The translations under genes and the position numbers were made by a program. Below are positions 31,725 to 41,384 of a stretch of DNA of 42,784 nt, piece by piece. The stretch comes from Chloroflexia bacterium (lineage in GTDB: Bacteria; Chloroflexota; Chloroflexia; Thermomicrobiales; CFX8). A model generated the notes under the pieces. That model saw only the letters and a program-made list of their open reading frames with translations. It did not search any database and was not told the DNA's origin. Numbering within the stretch: position 1 is the first letter of the stretch; the number at the start of each line of letters is the position of its first letter. The DNA lies in NCBI GenBank assembly GCA_030431755.1, contig JAUIIK010000032.1, forward strand, positions 1 through 42,784, given 5' to 3'.

Positions 31725-34700
31725 ATGAGCACCTTGTGGCGCGGCCTGGCGACCTTTGCCTTGCTGACCGGATTATTGGTACTCGCACCGGTGCAACCGG
31801 CGACAGCTGCCGGGACCGTCGGGACCGGTACGGCGGATAGCTGTACCGAGACGGCGCTGGAGACAGCACTGAGCAACGGCGGCTCGGTCACCTTCGACTG
31901 CGGATCCAGCGCCGTAACGATCAGCGTGACAAGCCAGAAGACGATTGCCGCCGACACGCAGGTCGATGGTGGCGGGTTGGTGACCATTAGTGGGAGTAGC
32001 GCAACCGGGATCTTTTATCTGGACGCAGGAGTGCGTCTGAATATCGCGGATCTCAACCTCGCCCAGGGCAGCGCGGACAACGGCGCGGCGCTCTACAACG
32101 ACGGCGGCACGCTGACGATGAGCGGGGCCACCCTGAGCGGCAACTATGCCAACCTGCAGGGCGGCGCGATCTACAACACCAACGGCGGCGAACTGTCGAT
32201 CACGAACAGCGCCTTCAGTAACAACAGCGGAGGAGAATACGCGGGCGGCGCGATCTATAGCGTCGGCGGTGGTGAGATCGACATCACCAACAGCACCTTC
32301 AGCAACAACTTCGGAAACGGCAATGGTGGCGCGATCTACAGCACCGGCGACGAGAGCGTCACCGTCACCGGCGGTACCTTCAGTAAGAATGAAGGCGTCG
32401 GCGGCGCCGGCAGTATCTACAGTGATGGCACGCTTGCCGTCTCAGGCACGACCTTTGACACCAACTACGGCGATACCGGCAGCGCGATCCAGCAGGACGC
32501 CGGCACACTGGTCGTCGTGAACGGAACATTCACCAACAACTGGCCCTCTCAAGGAGGGCTCGGTAACGGCGGGTCGATCTACATCAACGCTGCTACCGTC
32601 ACAGTTGCGGATTCGACGTTCAACAGCAACACGAACTACAACGGCGGCGCGCTCTACAACGCCGGTGGCACATTGACTGTCCTGAACAGCACAGTCAACG
32701 GCAACACGGCTACTGTCAACGGCGGCGCACTCTACAATAGAGGAACGACATCCTTCTTTGACTCCAGCATCAATAGCAACGGCACCCAAGCCGATGACTC
32801 CGGCGCGGGCGGGGGAATCTACAACGACGGCGGGACGCTGACCGTCACCGACAGCACGCTCAACAACAACGGCTTCGCCAATCATGGCAGCGCTCTTTAC
32901 AACACAAACAGTGGAAGCGCGACGCTCATCGCCAGCACGTTGAATGGCAGTGTTGCGAATCAGGGCGGTGCCATCTACAACGTCTCCGGCACGGTCAACC
33001 TCATGGCCAGCACCGTCGACCGCAACATTGCTGCCGGCTGGGCCGGCGGCATCTACAACAACGACACGATGACGATCGAGAGCAGCGTCATCAGCCGCAA
33101 CCAGGCTGATCAGGGGGCCGGGATCAATCACAATGCAGGCGTCCTGACGATAACCGGCAGCCTGCTCACCGGTAATGCCCCTTCGAGTCTTGGGCAAGGC
33201 GGCGCGCTCTATATCAAGACGGACACCGTCAACATCACAAGCTCGACATTGACCGGCAATAACAACCCCAGCGGGGGCGGGATCTACATTGCCGGCGGTA
33301 CGCTGACGCTGCTCGGCAGCACGCTCAGCGCCAACGATGCCAACTCCGGCGGCGCGCTCTACGCAGCCGGCGGGACGACCTCGATCACAAGCTCGATTGT
33401 TGCCGGCAACACGGTGGTTCCCGGAAGCTCCGTCATGAACTGTCAGATCGATGGCGGGACTGTCACATCCGGGGGTTACAACCTCAGCGACGACGACAGC
33501 TGCGCACTCAGCGGCACGGGCGACATTCAGGACAGCGCGAACGTGAGCCTCGGTTCTCTTAGCGACAATGGAGGACCGACCGAGACGATGCAGCCCGACA
33601 CAAGCTCCGCTGCCGTCGGCGCTGTTGACTGCTCGGTCACTCCATCAGAGGACCAGCGCGGCGCGGTCCGGGATGCGAGCGGCACGACCTGCGTTATTGG
33701 GGCGGTCGAGGTCGCTGCACAGGCGCCGGTGCAACTCATTACCGTCTACAACGACACTGGACCGATCGCCGAAGGCTCTACGGCGACGATCAACGTGGTC
33801 GCGACCGGCCCAGCCGGTATCAGCTACGACTACGGTTTCGATTGCGACGACAGCGGCGACTACGAGACGTCCGACAGCGGCGCGGGCGACTCCGGTTCGG
33901 CCGACTGCACATTCGAGAGCGACGGCACATTCACCGTTCCAGTGCGTGTCTGCGCCACTTCCGACAGCAGCAACTGCGATACCGGCTCAACGACTATCGT
34001 CGTCACCAACACCGCGCCAGTCGTCAGCACGCCGACGGTGACGCCTTCGAACACAAACCAGACCGGACGGACAACGCTCGGGAACCCGGCGGAGGAGTTC
34101 TCGTCGTCGGATGAGGGGGCAAGCGTCGTCGCCAGCGCCACCTTCTATGACCCCGGAATACCGGACTATCACACCTGCACCGTCGACTACGGTGATGGCA
34201 GCGGACCACAGGCGGGCACGGTCATCGTCAACAACGACGGCGATATGGATACCTGCGTCGGACCGCACCACATCTACATCGACGACAACCCGTCCGGCAC
34301 CGACCGCGATCCCTACGCCGTCACCATCGAAGTGATCGATGACGTCGGACATCCTGGCGACAACTTCACCATCCATTACGTCAACAACGTCCCGCCAACG
34401 ATCGACGCAGTTGAGGCAGACACCGCAGGCGACATCGTGACCATTACGGTCGACGCCAGCGATGTAGGGGTCGAGGACATCCTGACCTACAGCTTCGATT
34501 GCGACAATGACGGTAGCTACGAAACGGAAGGAACCGGGAACCAGGGCGAATGCAGCGCCGACGCCGGCGCAACCATCAACGTCCAGGTTATGGACGATGA
34601 TCTGGGCGAGGCGACAAGCGCCGTGACGCTCGAGCAGCCTGCCAGCGTCGAGCTGTGTGTGGACTACCTGACCAGTGTCGTGCGTGCCGCAGGCGAGATT

Positions 34701-34955
34701 GGGTGCGGAACAGCGAGTTTCTTGCTGGCACTGCCGGACGACGCGCCGACGGCCTTCTGCATCAGCGCTGGGCTCGGCAAGCTGCGCTGGTCGAGCGACA
34801 GTCAGTGCCCGCCCAATCAGGAACTCCACATCGTACCGGACAACGGACCGATTCACGCTTGCTATACCCCGTATCTGGGACTGCTGCGCGTCGTGGAAGC
34901 GTTAAGTCAGTGCAGCGCCTACGAGGTGGCGAATGCTATCTCGGCAACGCCGTAG
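31725..34955 (+). CDS. Large secreted beta-helix protein with three PKD-like domains
   Basis: Protein of 1076 aa, the largest of the family here. Signal peptide MSTLWRGLATFALLTGLLVL, cap CTETALETALSNGG with TFDCGSS, then more than twenty rungs to about residue 610 (GGAIYNTNGG, STFSNNFGNGNGGAIYS, STLNNNGFANHGSALYN). An anchor-Q-like part ends in the variant CVIGAVE at about 656. About 665-965 holds three PKD-like segments (IAEGSTATINV; CTVDYGDGSGPQAG; YSFDCDNDGSYET). The C-terminal 100 residues keep the six Cys of the module region, but the T-G is degraded in all three (CVDYLTSVV, CISAGLGKL, CYTPYLGLL), unlike every sibling. ATG 31725 follows GAGGGAGT. The DNA of the second PKD-like segment (34003-34218) has a near-copy in the pseudogene at 41782-41997. 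Confidence 0.87.
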   Translation: MSTLWRGLATFALLTGLLVLAPVQPATAAGTVGTGTADSCTETALETALSNGGSVTFDCGSSAVTISVTSQKTIAADTQVDGGGLVTISGSSATGIFYLDAGVRLNIADLNLAQGSADNGAALYNDGGTLTMSGATLSGNYANLQGGAIYNTNGGELSITNSAFSNNSGGEYAGGAIYSVGGGEIDITNSTFSNNFGNGNGGAIYSTGDESVTVTGGTFSKNEGVGGAGSIYSDGTLAVSGTTFDTNYGDTGSAIQQDAGTLVVVNGTFTNNWPSQGGLGNGGSIYINAATVTVADSTFNSNTNYNGGALYNAGGTLTVLNSTVNGNTATVNGGALYNRGTTSFFDSSINSNGTQADDSGAGGGIYNDGGTLTVTDSTLNNNGFANHGSALYNTNSGSATLIASTLNGSVANQGGAIYNVSGTVNLMASTVDRNIAAGWAGGIYNNDTMTIESSVISRNQADQGAGINHNAGVLTITGSLLTGNAPSSLGQGGALYIKTDTVNITSSTLTGNNNPSGGGIYIAGGTLTLLGSTLSANDANSGGALYAAGGTTSITSSIVAGNTVVPGSSVMNCQIDGGTVTSGGYNLSDDDSCALSGTGDIQDSANVSLGSLSDNGGPTETMQPDTSSAAVGAVDCSVTPSEDQRGAVRDASGTTCVIGAVEVAAQAPVQLITVYNDTGPIAEGSTATINVVATGPAGISYDYGFDCDDSGDYETSDSGAGDSGSADCTFESDGTFTVPVRVCATSDSSNCDTGSTTIVVTNTAPVVSTPTVTPSNTNQTGRTTLGNPAEEFSSSDEGASVVASATFYDPGIPDYHTCTVDYGDGSGPQAGTVIVNNDGDMDTCVGPHHIYIDDNPSGTDRDPYAVTIEVIDDVGHPGDNFTIHYVNNVPPTIDAVEADTAGDIVTITVDASDVGVEDILTYSFDCDNDGSYETEGTGNQGECSADAGATINVQVMDDDLGEATSAVTLEQPASVELCVDYLTSVVRAAGEIGCGTASFLLALPDDAPTAFCISAGLGKLRWSSDSQCPPNQELHIVPDNGPIHACYTPYLGLLRVVEALSQCSAYEVANAISATP
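34003..34218 (+). repeat. PKD-like segment duplicated at 41782-41997
   Basis: 216 nt that align without gaps to 41782-41997, with about 13 differences counted by eye (roughly 94% identity). The encoded start is TNTAPVVSTPTVTPSNT. The copy is out of its normal context in the downstream pseudogene, joined there directly to an early beta-helix rung. Confidence 0.85.
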
Positions 34956-35057
34956 GTTCACGCACCGCTGGCGCGCCCGACATGGTGCGTCAGCAGTGCG
35001 GACTATGATCAACACAGACGCGAGCGTGTCTCCTACAGAATCGAAAGAGAACCGCAC

Positions 35058-36539
35058 ATGAGTACCCTGTGGCGCGGCTTTGTTGTCGCCTTTGTGCTAG
35101 CAGGCACATTTGTCGTGCATGCGTCCCGCCCGGCGAGCGCTGCCGGTGTCGTCGGCAACGGCACACCGGGCAGTTGCTCCGAAGCGGCGCTGGATACCGC
35201 GCTCTCCGGTGGCGGCCTGGTGACCTTCAACTGTGACGCGGGTGACCTGCCGATCGTGCTGACGAATGAGAAGATGATCAACGCCGACACTCGAATTGAG
35301 GGCGGCGGGGTGACACTCAGCACCGACGGCAACAACCGGCACTTCACGGTCAACAACGGCTTCACCCTGGAGCTAGAGGGCATCACGTTGCGCGATGGCA
35401 ATGTCGGAGGCAACTCGGGTGGCGCGATCGTCAACTACGGCACGCTTTTGATCTCCAATAGCACGCTTACCAGCAACGTTGCGGGAAATCTCGGTGGCGC
35501 AATTGTCAACGACGGAGGCACGTTAGAGATCGCAGGCAGCACGTTGGCCGAGAACAACGGAGGCCTCGGTGGCGGGATCTACATCGCCGAAGGCATCGTG
35601 ACGATCACCTCCAGCACCCTCAATGACAACGATGCAGGAAACGCCGGCGGCGGGATCTACGCGAGTACCGGCACGCTGGAGCTCACAAGCAGCACACTAA
35701 GCGGCAACAGCGCCCTCAACGGTGGTGGAGTGTTCGTACTCGTGGCAACAGTCACGCTCACGAATAGCACGCTAAGCGGCAACAGCGTCGGAGCCCGCGG
35801 CGGTGGATTCCAGAATGCCATTGGCAGCATGACGGTCTCCAACACCACAATCACTAACAACATCTCGACTTCGGATGTAGCCGGCGCATACCAGAGTGAC
35901 GGTAGCCTGACCTTCCAAAACACCATCATCGCGAACAACGGCTTCCTTAGCTGCTTCAATGTTAGCGTGCCGACTTCGCTGGGCGGCAACCTGACAGATG
36001 ACGACACCAGCTGTACAACGGCGTTCAATCAACCCACAGACCTTTATGTAGACGACGCCCTGCTCGGCCCGCTGGCGGACAATGGCGGTCCAACGCTCAC
36101 GCATCTGCCTCAGACCGGCAGCCCGGTCATCGACAACGGTCTCAACGGCGGCTGCCCCGCTGAGGACCAGCGCGGCGTCAGCCGACCGCGGGGTTCTGCA
36201 TGCGACATCGGCGCCGTCGAAGTTTCCGGTGGCGCAACCTTTGGCCTCTGTGTCTCCTTCTACACCGGCGCCGTCACGAGTCCACTCTCCGGTAGCTGTG
36301 GCGCAGGCACCGTGGCGATTGAGCCCTACGGCCAGACGTTCTGCATCAACCCCTGGACCGGCCGGCTGACATTCAGCTCCAGCGGCACCTGCGCGCCGCC
36401 GCGCTTCGCCCACACGCTGCCCGACGACGGCGACCTGCTGACCTGCGTGAGTCTCTACACCGGCGCCAACCGGTGGGTGACACATCACAGCCAGTGCACG
36501 CCCTATGAGCTACCAAACACAATTTCGGCCCTGCCATAA
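35058..36539 (+). CDS. Secreted beta-helix protein with six-Cys C-terminus
   Basis: Protein of 493 aa. Signal peptide MSTLWRGFVVAFVLAGTFVV, sharing its first seven residues with 31725-34955. Cap CSEAALDTALSGGG with VTFNCDAGDL; rungs include STLTSNVAGNLGGAIVNDGG, STLSGNSALNGGGVF and STLSGNSVGARGGGF. The anchor-Q-like part has an expanded loop (CTTAFNQPTDLYVDD) and ends CDIGAVE at about 381. Cys modules at about 397-493 are CVSFYTG, CINPWTG and CVSLYTG, and with the YGQTFCINPWTG form it is closest to the first gene of the window. ATG 35058 follows GAAAGAGAA. A fragment of a close relative of its early helix (35300-35385) occurs in the pseudogene near 42010-42075. Confidence 0.87.
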   Translation: MSTLWRGFVVAFVLAGTFVVHASRPASAAGVVGNGTPGSCSEAALDTALSGGGLVTFNCDAGDLPIVLTNEKMINADTRIEGGGVTLSTDGNNRHFTVNNGFTLELEGITLRDGNVGGNSGGAIVNYGTLLISNSTLTSNVAGNLGGAIVNDGGTLEIAGSTLAENNGGLGGGIYIAEGIVTITSSTLNDNDAGNAGGGIYASTGTLELTSSTLSGNSALNGGGVFVLVATVTLTNSTLSGNSVGARGGGFQNAIGSMTVSNTTITNNISTSDVAGAYQSDGSLTFQNTIIANNGFLSCFNVSVPTSLGGNLTDDDTSCTTAFNQPTDLYVDDALLGPLADNGGPTLTHLPQTGSPVIDNGLNGGCPAEDQRGVSRPRGSACDIGAVEVSGGATFGLCVSFYTGAVTSPLSGSCGAGTVAIEPYGQTFCINPWTGRLTFSSSGTCAPPRFAHTLPDDGDLLTCVSLYTGANRWVTHHSQCTPYELPNTISALP

Positions 36540-36604
36540 GTCGCGACATCTGCCGGCTACGGCCCCTTGCACGAGGCTTGACGGCTTGAGAGGAGTCGAG
36601 CGGG

Positions 36605-37558
36605 ATGCTTGACGTTCCAACGCGACGCTACTGGAGTGGCCGGATGGCGTTCGTGGTACTGATTCTCACAACCATCAGCAGCGGTGGAGTCGCCACTGCT
36701 CAATTCGCTGCTGAGCCAGAGGCAAGCGACGACCTGGAAGTGCCCGGCAATGCTAGCCCGATTGCCCTGGAGTTCTCAGTCAGCGAAGTCGCCGCGCCGG
36801 ACCGCCTCTGGGTTGACGAGCGCGGGCTGCACATCCGCAACCTCGCCGGCATCGATATCGTGAGCGGCGACATCACCGGCACGGCGACGTCATCAACGAA
36901 CATCGGTTGGACCGCGCCCTGCAACGCCGAGACGCTGACCTGCCGCGGCGCGCAGCTCTCGTTCCAGGAGCTCACGATCACCGACGACACCGGCGAGTGG
37001 ACCGGCTACGTGCAGCTGCTGATCGAGCCGGGGGCAGGCGCGGACAGGTTGACCGGGATCCTGGTCGGGCGGCGCGGCAACACCGGGCAGGTGCTCTACC
37101 TCAACAAAGTCGTTGAGCGCAGCGACACCAGCCTGGCGGTAGTCGGCTACCGCATTGACCGGGCCAAACCGGTCGGCGGCGTCAACCTGACCTCCGAGGC
37201 CTGTCTCCACGACGCCACGACCGCCACCGGCGGCTTCCTCGCCAGCCATCCCGCAGACGATAGCGGCCCGCTCCAGCTGACGCTCACGCGTGGCATCGAC
37301 GCCGCGCTGGGCTTGGCCGTGGCAGCGCGCTTCGAGGGCCAGCACGGAACCATGGAAGGCGTCGCGCTCGAGCGCGAGACAACGGCCGGAGGCTCGTCGG
37401 GCCACTTTGTGCTGCTCGGCGGCAACAGCAGCTACAGCGGCTATCTGGGCTTCGGGCGCACCGGCAGCCAGCTCGTCGAGAGCGACAGCTGCATCGGCGG
37501 CTACGCGCTGCACAGCTTCTGGATCGGCGAGGTCTACCTCGGCGGCGCGGGACACTAA
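36605..37558 (+). CDS. Secreted protein of unknown function (domain A), copy 3
   Basis: Protein of 317 aa. Signal peptide (RMAFVVLILTTISSGGVATAQ), a short acidic linker, and then domain A alone from about residue 50. That domain is nearly identical to the C-terminus of 14467-17301 (PCNAETLTCRG, GEWTGYVQLLIEPGAGADRL, CLHDATTATGGF, GRTGSQLVESDSC, GYALHSFWIGEVYLGG) and more distantly related to 6229-7203. The near-identity stops abruptly at both domain borders, so the domain either broke away from the chimeric gene or was donated to it. ATG 36605 follows AGGAG at about 10 nt. It is followed after 29 nt by an FG-GAP gene, the same pairing as 6229/7237, suggesting that domain A proteins and FG-GAP proteins work together (inference). 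Six Cys suggest disulfide stabilisation. Confidence 0.8.
   Translation: MLDVPTRRYWSGRMAFVVLILTTISSGGVATAQFAAEPEASDDLEVPGNASPIALEFSVSEVAAPDRLWVDERGLHIRNLAGIDIVSGDITGTATSSTNIGWTAPCNAETLTCRGAQLSFQELTITDDTGEWTGYVQLLIEPGAGADRLTGILVGRRGNTGQVLYLNKVVERSDTSLAVVGYRIDRAKPVGGVNLTSEACLHDATTATGGFLASHPADDSGPLQLTLTRGIDAALGLAVAARFEGQHGTMEGVALERETTAGGSSGHFVLLGGNSSYSGYLGFGRTGSQLVESDSCIGGYALHSFWIGEVYLGGAGH
36767..37548 (+). repeat. Domain A duplicate, partner of 16510-17291
   Basis: Ungapped 782-nt counterpart of 16510-17291 (offset 20257). Sequence outside the domain, including both signal peptides and the bases after the stop, is unrelated apart from a short GTGAAAGG/ATGAAAGG-like patch that acts as ribosome binding site of the following gene in both places. 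Confidence 0.85.
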
Positions 37559-37587
37559 TTTCAGCGTCAATGAAAGGGTCGAACAAC

Positions 37588-39945
37588 ATGTCCATCTCGA
37601 ACGCCCTCCAGAAACGAAACACTGCTGTCCCACTCCTGGTACTGCTACTGCTGAGCTTGAGTGGTGGGCTAACCGGCGCACAGACGACGGACCATGGCGA
37701 GACGGTCCTGGCGGCCACCTCGGCCGACAATGACTACGCGACATGCGAGGCAACCAGTGACACGCTGGTGACCTGCTCACTCAAGGTTGTCGACGACCAG
37801 TCGTCGCTTAGCCTGGTGACCGATCTCCTACCACTCGCGCAGTCGATCAATGCCGATGTTCAGTCCTATACCGTCATGTGGGTCCAGGCCTGGGGCGGCA
37901 AGGGCGGCAAGGGCCACAACTACAGCAGCACGAATACTGGCGGTTGGGGCGGTGTCGGGGGCTACGCTCAGACGATCACGACGATCGAGGACTACCAGAG
38001 CACCTACGGCACAACCACACTCCACTACTACTTTGGGGCACACGGGCAAGACGAAGCGATAAATCTGGGGAATGGCGCGGGTCTGGGGAGCGGCGCGGGC
38101 GGCACATCGACGATTGTCGCCGCGGTCGCCAGCGGATTTGCTGCGAGCAATGTGCTGCTCATTGCCGGTGGTGGCGGTGGCGGCAACTACGGCGTTCTTC
38201 TCCACGACGGTCAGGAGGGTGGCCATGGCGGGACCGCGATCGCAACATCAGAGACAGCAACCTACGGCGCAGGCCAGGATCTCAGCGGAAACAACGGAAC
38301 GGTCAGAGGCGGGAGCTACTCCGGGCCAGGGCAAGGTAGCCCGGTCATCAATCCCGACGGCTTTACCACCGGAAGTGGGGACGGCTTCGGCGGCTGGGGC
38401 GGAACGCAGTATGCCACTGCTGACAGCCCTGCCTTCTGGCTGAACGGCTTTCCGAACACCAACCAGGGACATGGCGTCTCGGCTGGCAATGCGACGGGTA
38501 GCCCCTCTGGTGGCGGGTACGGCGGCGGCGGGATGAACGCCTGCGGTGGCAGTGTTAATGATAGTGATAGCATCCACCACGATTGTGGCGGTCCTGGCGG
38601 CGGCAGCTACGCCACCGGCAACACGCAGATCGATGGGGATGCGCCGACGTCACTTCCCACCAGCCAACCCAGCAATGCTGAAATCACTATCGTTTTCAAC
38701 GTCGACCCGGAGTCCTACACGTTCGCGACGCCGGTCGCCAACCCGTACGGCATCGAGACCTCGACGTCCTCCGCCGTCTATCCCACCTTCGTCGACATCG
38801 ACGGCAACGGCACGCAGGATCTCTTCATCGGCGGCGCCACATCACTCGACTATCTCGAGAACACCGGCACCGCCACCATACCGGCCTTCGCCAGCCCCGT
38901 CTCACAGACATTCATGGTCGCCGACAGCTATGGCCGGCCGACCTTCGTCGATATCGACAGCGATGGCGACTTCGACCTCTATCTCGGCACCGATGCCGGG
39001 ACGCTGGCCTACTACGAGCACACCGGCACGGCCACCGCGCCCGACTTTTACTTCATCGGCTTCGGCACCGCCCTGGGCGGCGTCGCGCTTCCGCAGCCCG
39101 CTTCGCTAGCCTTCGGCGATCTCACTGGCGACGGTTTGACGGACATCATCATCAGCGGCAACTCGGGCGGCGATGTCTACTTCTACGAAAATCAGGGTTC
39201 GGCGACGCAAGGCTCCTTTGCCGCGCCGCAGATCAACCCCTTCGGGATCAACCCGCTCGACGCCAGCGGTCCCATCCCGGCGCTGGCCGATGCCAACGGC
39301 GACGGGGTGCTCGACCTCTTTGTCGGCGGTCCAGGCGGCAGCACCAGCATCTACAAGAATGTCGGTACGACCACCGAGCCCAGCTTCCTGCCGCGCGTCT
39401 TCAATCCCTATGGCCTGGAGAATCTCGGCACGGATGCGTCGCCCGCCTTCGTTGACATCGACAATAGCGGCACACCCGACGCTTTCATCGGGTCGGGCAG
39501 CGGCACGATCTGGTTCTTCGCGAATGATGCTGCCCCCACTTCTCAGTCCAGCCTGTTCGGCTCCGGGGCTGATGGGATAGAGGCTGAACCTGTCCTGCGC
39601 TACCAGACGAGGCCTGACGTGACGATCACGGTCACCGGGGATGGTAGCCAGCTAAAGGCGGTCCTCTATGGCAGCGAGAGCTTCGACGCCAGTCAAGTCC
39701 ATCGCGACATCCTCCGCTTCGAGGACTGGCTCGGCAACGAGCTGGCCGAGGTCGTGCGCACCTTCTGGAGCGCCGCCGTCAGCGATGTCAACGGCGACGG
39801 CTATCCCGACCAGACGCTGCTCTTCTACAGCGGCAACCCGGCCGCGATCCAACACGACATCTACCACGGCAAGGAGCTCTGCCTGCGTGGCGTCACGGCC
39901 AACGGCAACGAGTTCGAGGCCTGCAATTTCGCGGACGACACTTGA
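37588..39945 (+). CDS. Secreted Gly-rich / FG-GAP repeat protein, copy 4
   Basis: Protein of 785 aa. Signal peptide (TAVPLLVLLLLSLSGGLTGAQ), then LAATSADNDYATC. The Gly-rich part has its own variable stretches (GLGSGAGGTST, and CGGSVNDSDSIHHDC in place of the shorter Cys loop of the tandem copies). FG-GAP repeats DIDGNGTQD, DIDSDGDFD, DLTGDGLTD, DANGDGVLD and DIDNSGTPD follow, then the tail from about residue 700 (FDASQVHRDILRFEDWLGNEL, DVNGDGYPD, EACNFADDT). ATG 37588 follows AAAGGG by 9 nt; an in-frame ATG at 37570 overlaps that site. It differs from the tandem copies in signal peptide and 5' leader but is almost the same in the repeat part, which fits gene conversion or a moved copy that received a new front end. 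Confidence 0.85.
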   Translation: MSISNALQKRNTAVPLLVLLLLSLSGGLTGAQTTDHGETVLAATSADNDYATCEATSDTLVTCSLKVVDDQSSLSLVTDLLPLAQSINADVQSYTVMWVQAWGGKGGKGHNYSSTNTGGWGGVGGYAQTITTIEDYQSTYGTTTLHYYFGAHGQDEAINLGNGAGLGSGAGGTSTIVAAVASGFAASNVLLIAGGGGGGNYGVLLHDGQEGGHGGTAIATSETATYGAGQDLSGNNGTVRGGSYSGPGQGSPVINPDGFTTGSGDGFGGWGGTQYATADSPAFWLNGFPNTNQGHGVSAGNATGSPSGGGYGGGGMNACGGSVNDSDSIHHDCGGPGGGSYATGNTQIDGDAPTSLPTSQPSNAEITIVFNVDPESYTFATPVANPYGIETSTSSAVYPTFVDIDGNGTQDLFIGGATSLDYLENTGTATIPAFASPVSQTFMVADSYGRPTFVDIDSDGDFDLYLGTDAGTLAYYEHTGTATAPDFYFIGFGTALGGVALPQPASLAFGDLTGDGLTDIIISGNSGGDVYFYENQGSATQGSFAAPQINPFGINPLDASGPIPALADANGDGVLDLFVGGPGGSTSIYKNVGTTTEPSFLPRVFNPYGLENLGTDASPAFVDIDNSGTPDAFIGSGSGTIWFFANDAAPTSQSSLFGSGADGIEAEPVLRYQTRPDVTITVTGDGSQLKAVLYGSESFDASQVHRDILRFEDWLGNELAEVVRTFWSAAVSDVNGDGYPDQTLLFYSGNPAAIQHDIYHGKELCLRGVTANGNEFEACNFADDT

Positions 39946-40021
39946 CGGGAATCTGACGCACCACGGCTGATGATTCTGCCTCTGTGTAGATGTGAACGCA
40001 ACACCGAAGATTGAGGGTGAA

Positions 40022-41281
40022 ATGAACAGATATGTGCGTAGCGTCATAGCGTTCGTCGTACTGGCCGGGTTGGTCACGACGATGCCGCTCAACCCAGCCC
40101 GGGCGGCTGGTGTCGTCGGGACGGGGACACCGGGCAGCTGCGACGAAACAGCGCTGGACACGGCCCTGGCCGGTGGAGGGGCGGTGACCTTCGACTGTGG
40201 CGCCGCTCCACATACGATCGAGCTAACGACCACGAAGACGATCAGTATCGACACACAAATCGACGGTGGTGGATTGATCACACTCGACGGCGGAGACAAT
40301 ATCGGCATTCTCCGCGTCGACGTTGACGTCAACCTTGACGTGACCGCAATCACCTTGGCAAGGGGCGCCACTACCTTCGGTGGCGGGATCAACAATCAGG
40401 GCGGGACGGTCAGTCTAACCAACAGTACCGTGAGCAACAGCCGGGTGTTCATCGTCGTCGTTACCGGCGGCTTTGGCGGTGGGATTTACAACACGGGTAC
40501 GCTGACCATCTCGAACAGCACAATCAGCGGCAACAGAGCCCCCAACAACAGATCTGGTGGTGGCATCTACAACGATAGCGGCACGGTCGTCGTGGCCAAC
40601 AGCACGGTCAGCGGCAATAGAGCCGGAAATGGCGCTGCGATTCGCAATGCTGATGGGACCGTCCAACTTTCGAATACGATCGTCGCCAACAGTAACCTCG
40701 GTAACAACTGTTCTGGCACGATCACGTCTGAAGGTGGCAACCTCAGCGACGACAATAGCTGCAACTTGACCGAGTTAAGCGATCTATCAAACACTGAGGA
40801 CAACCTTGGGCCGCTGGCTGACAACGGCAGCCCGACGCAGACGCATCTGCCGCAAGCCGGTAGTCCAGCCATTGACAATGGCCTCGCTATCCACTGTCTT
40901 GCCGTAGACCAGCGGGGCATCAGCCGGCCGCAAGGTCCGGCCTGCGACATCGGGGCAGTCGAGGTCCGCCAGGACGCAACCTACCTGCTCTGTGCCAGCT
41001 ACTACACCGGGGCGGTGACCAGCCCCCGCAGTGGCACGTGCGGCAATAGTACGGTGGAGATTACCCCCTTCGACACGAGTTTCTGCATCGACGTCTACAC
41101 CAGCAAGCTGCTCTACCTTTTCGGGCGTGCGTGTAATCCACCTCGACGGACGCACACGATGGCCGACGATGGCGACCTGCTGACCTGTGTCAGTCTCTAC
41201 ACCGGAGCGAACCGCTGGGTCATGAGCCACAACCAGTGTATGGCTTACGAACTGGCGAACACGATCCCGGCGACGCCGTAG
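40022..41281 (+). CDS. Secreted beta-helix protein with six-Cys C-terminus, shortest intact member
   Basis: Protein of 419 aa. Signal peptide (YVRSVIAFVVLAGLVTT, then ARAAG), cap GVVGTGTPGSCDETALDTAL with VTFDCGAAPHTIEL, and only about five rungs (GGGINNQGG, STISGNRAPNNRSGGGIYN). CDIGAVE at about 307. Cys modules at about 323-419: CASYYTG, CIDVYTS (the G of the usual TG is replaced by S) and CVSLYTG; the first module has SPRSGTC instead of SPLSGxC. ATG 40022 follows GAGGGTGA. An in-frame GTG at 39992 has no better site. It shows the minimum set the family keeps: cap, a few rungs, anchor-Q-like part, three modules. Confidence 0.86.
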   Translation: MNRYVRSVIAFVVLAGLVTTMPLNPARAAGVVGTGTPGSCDETALDTALAGGGAVTFDCGAAPHTIELTTTKTISIDTQIDGGGLITLDGGDNIGILRVDVDVNLDVTAITLARGATTFGGGINNQGGTVSLTNSTVSNSRVFIVVVTGGFGGGIYNTGTLTISNSTISGNRAPNNRSGGGIYNDSGTVVVANSTVSGNRAGNGAAIRNADGTVQLSNTIVANSNLGNNCSGTITSEGGNLSDDNSCNLTELSDLSNTEDNLGPLADNGSPTQTHLPQAGSPAIDNGLAIHCLAVDQRGISRPQGPACDIGAVEVRQDATYLLCASYYTGAVTSPRSGTCGNSTVEITPFDTSFCIDVYTSKLLYLFGRACNPPRRTHTMADDGDLLTCVSLYTGANRWVMSHNQCMAYELANTIPATP

Positions 41282-41384
41282 GAATCAACCGTCCGGGGTG
41301 CCTCGTTGTTGGCGGGCCCGGCCAAAATCTCTGCGCTACACTGGCTCCGACAATCCCGACCGAGCAGCGAAAGAGATTCGACAG

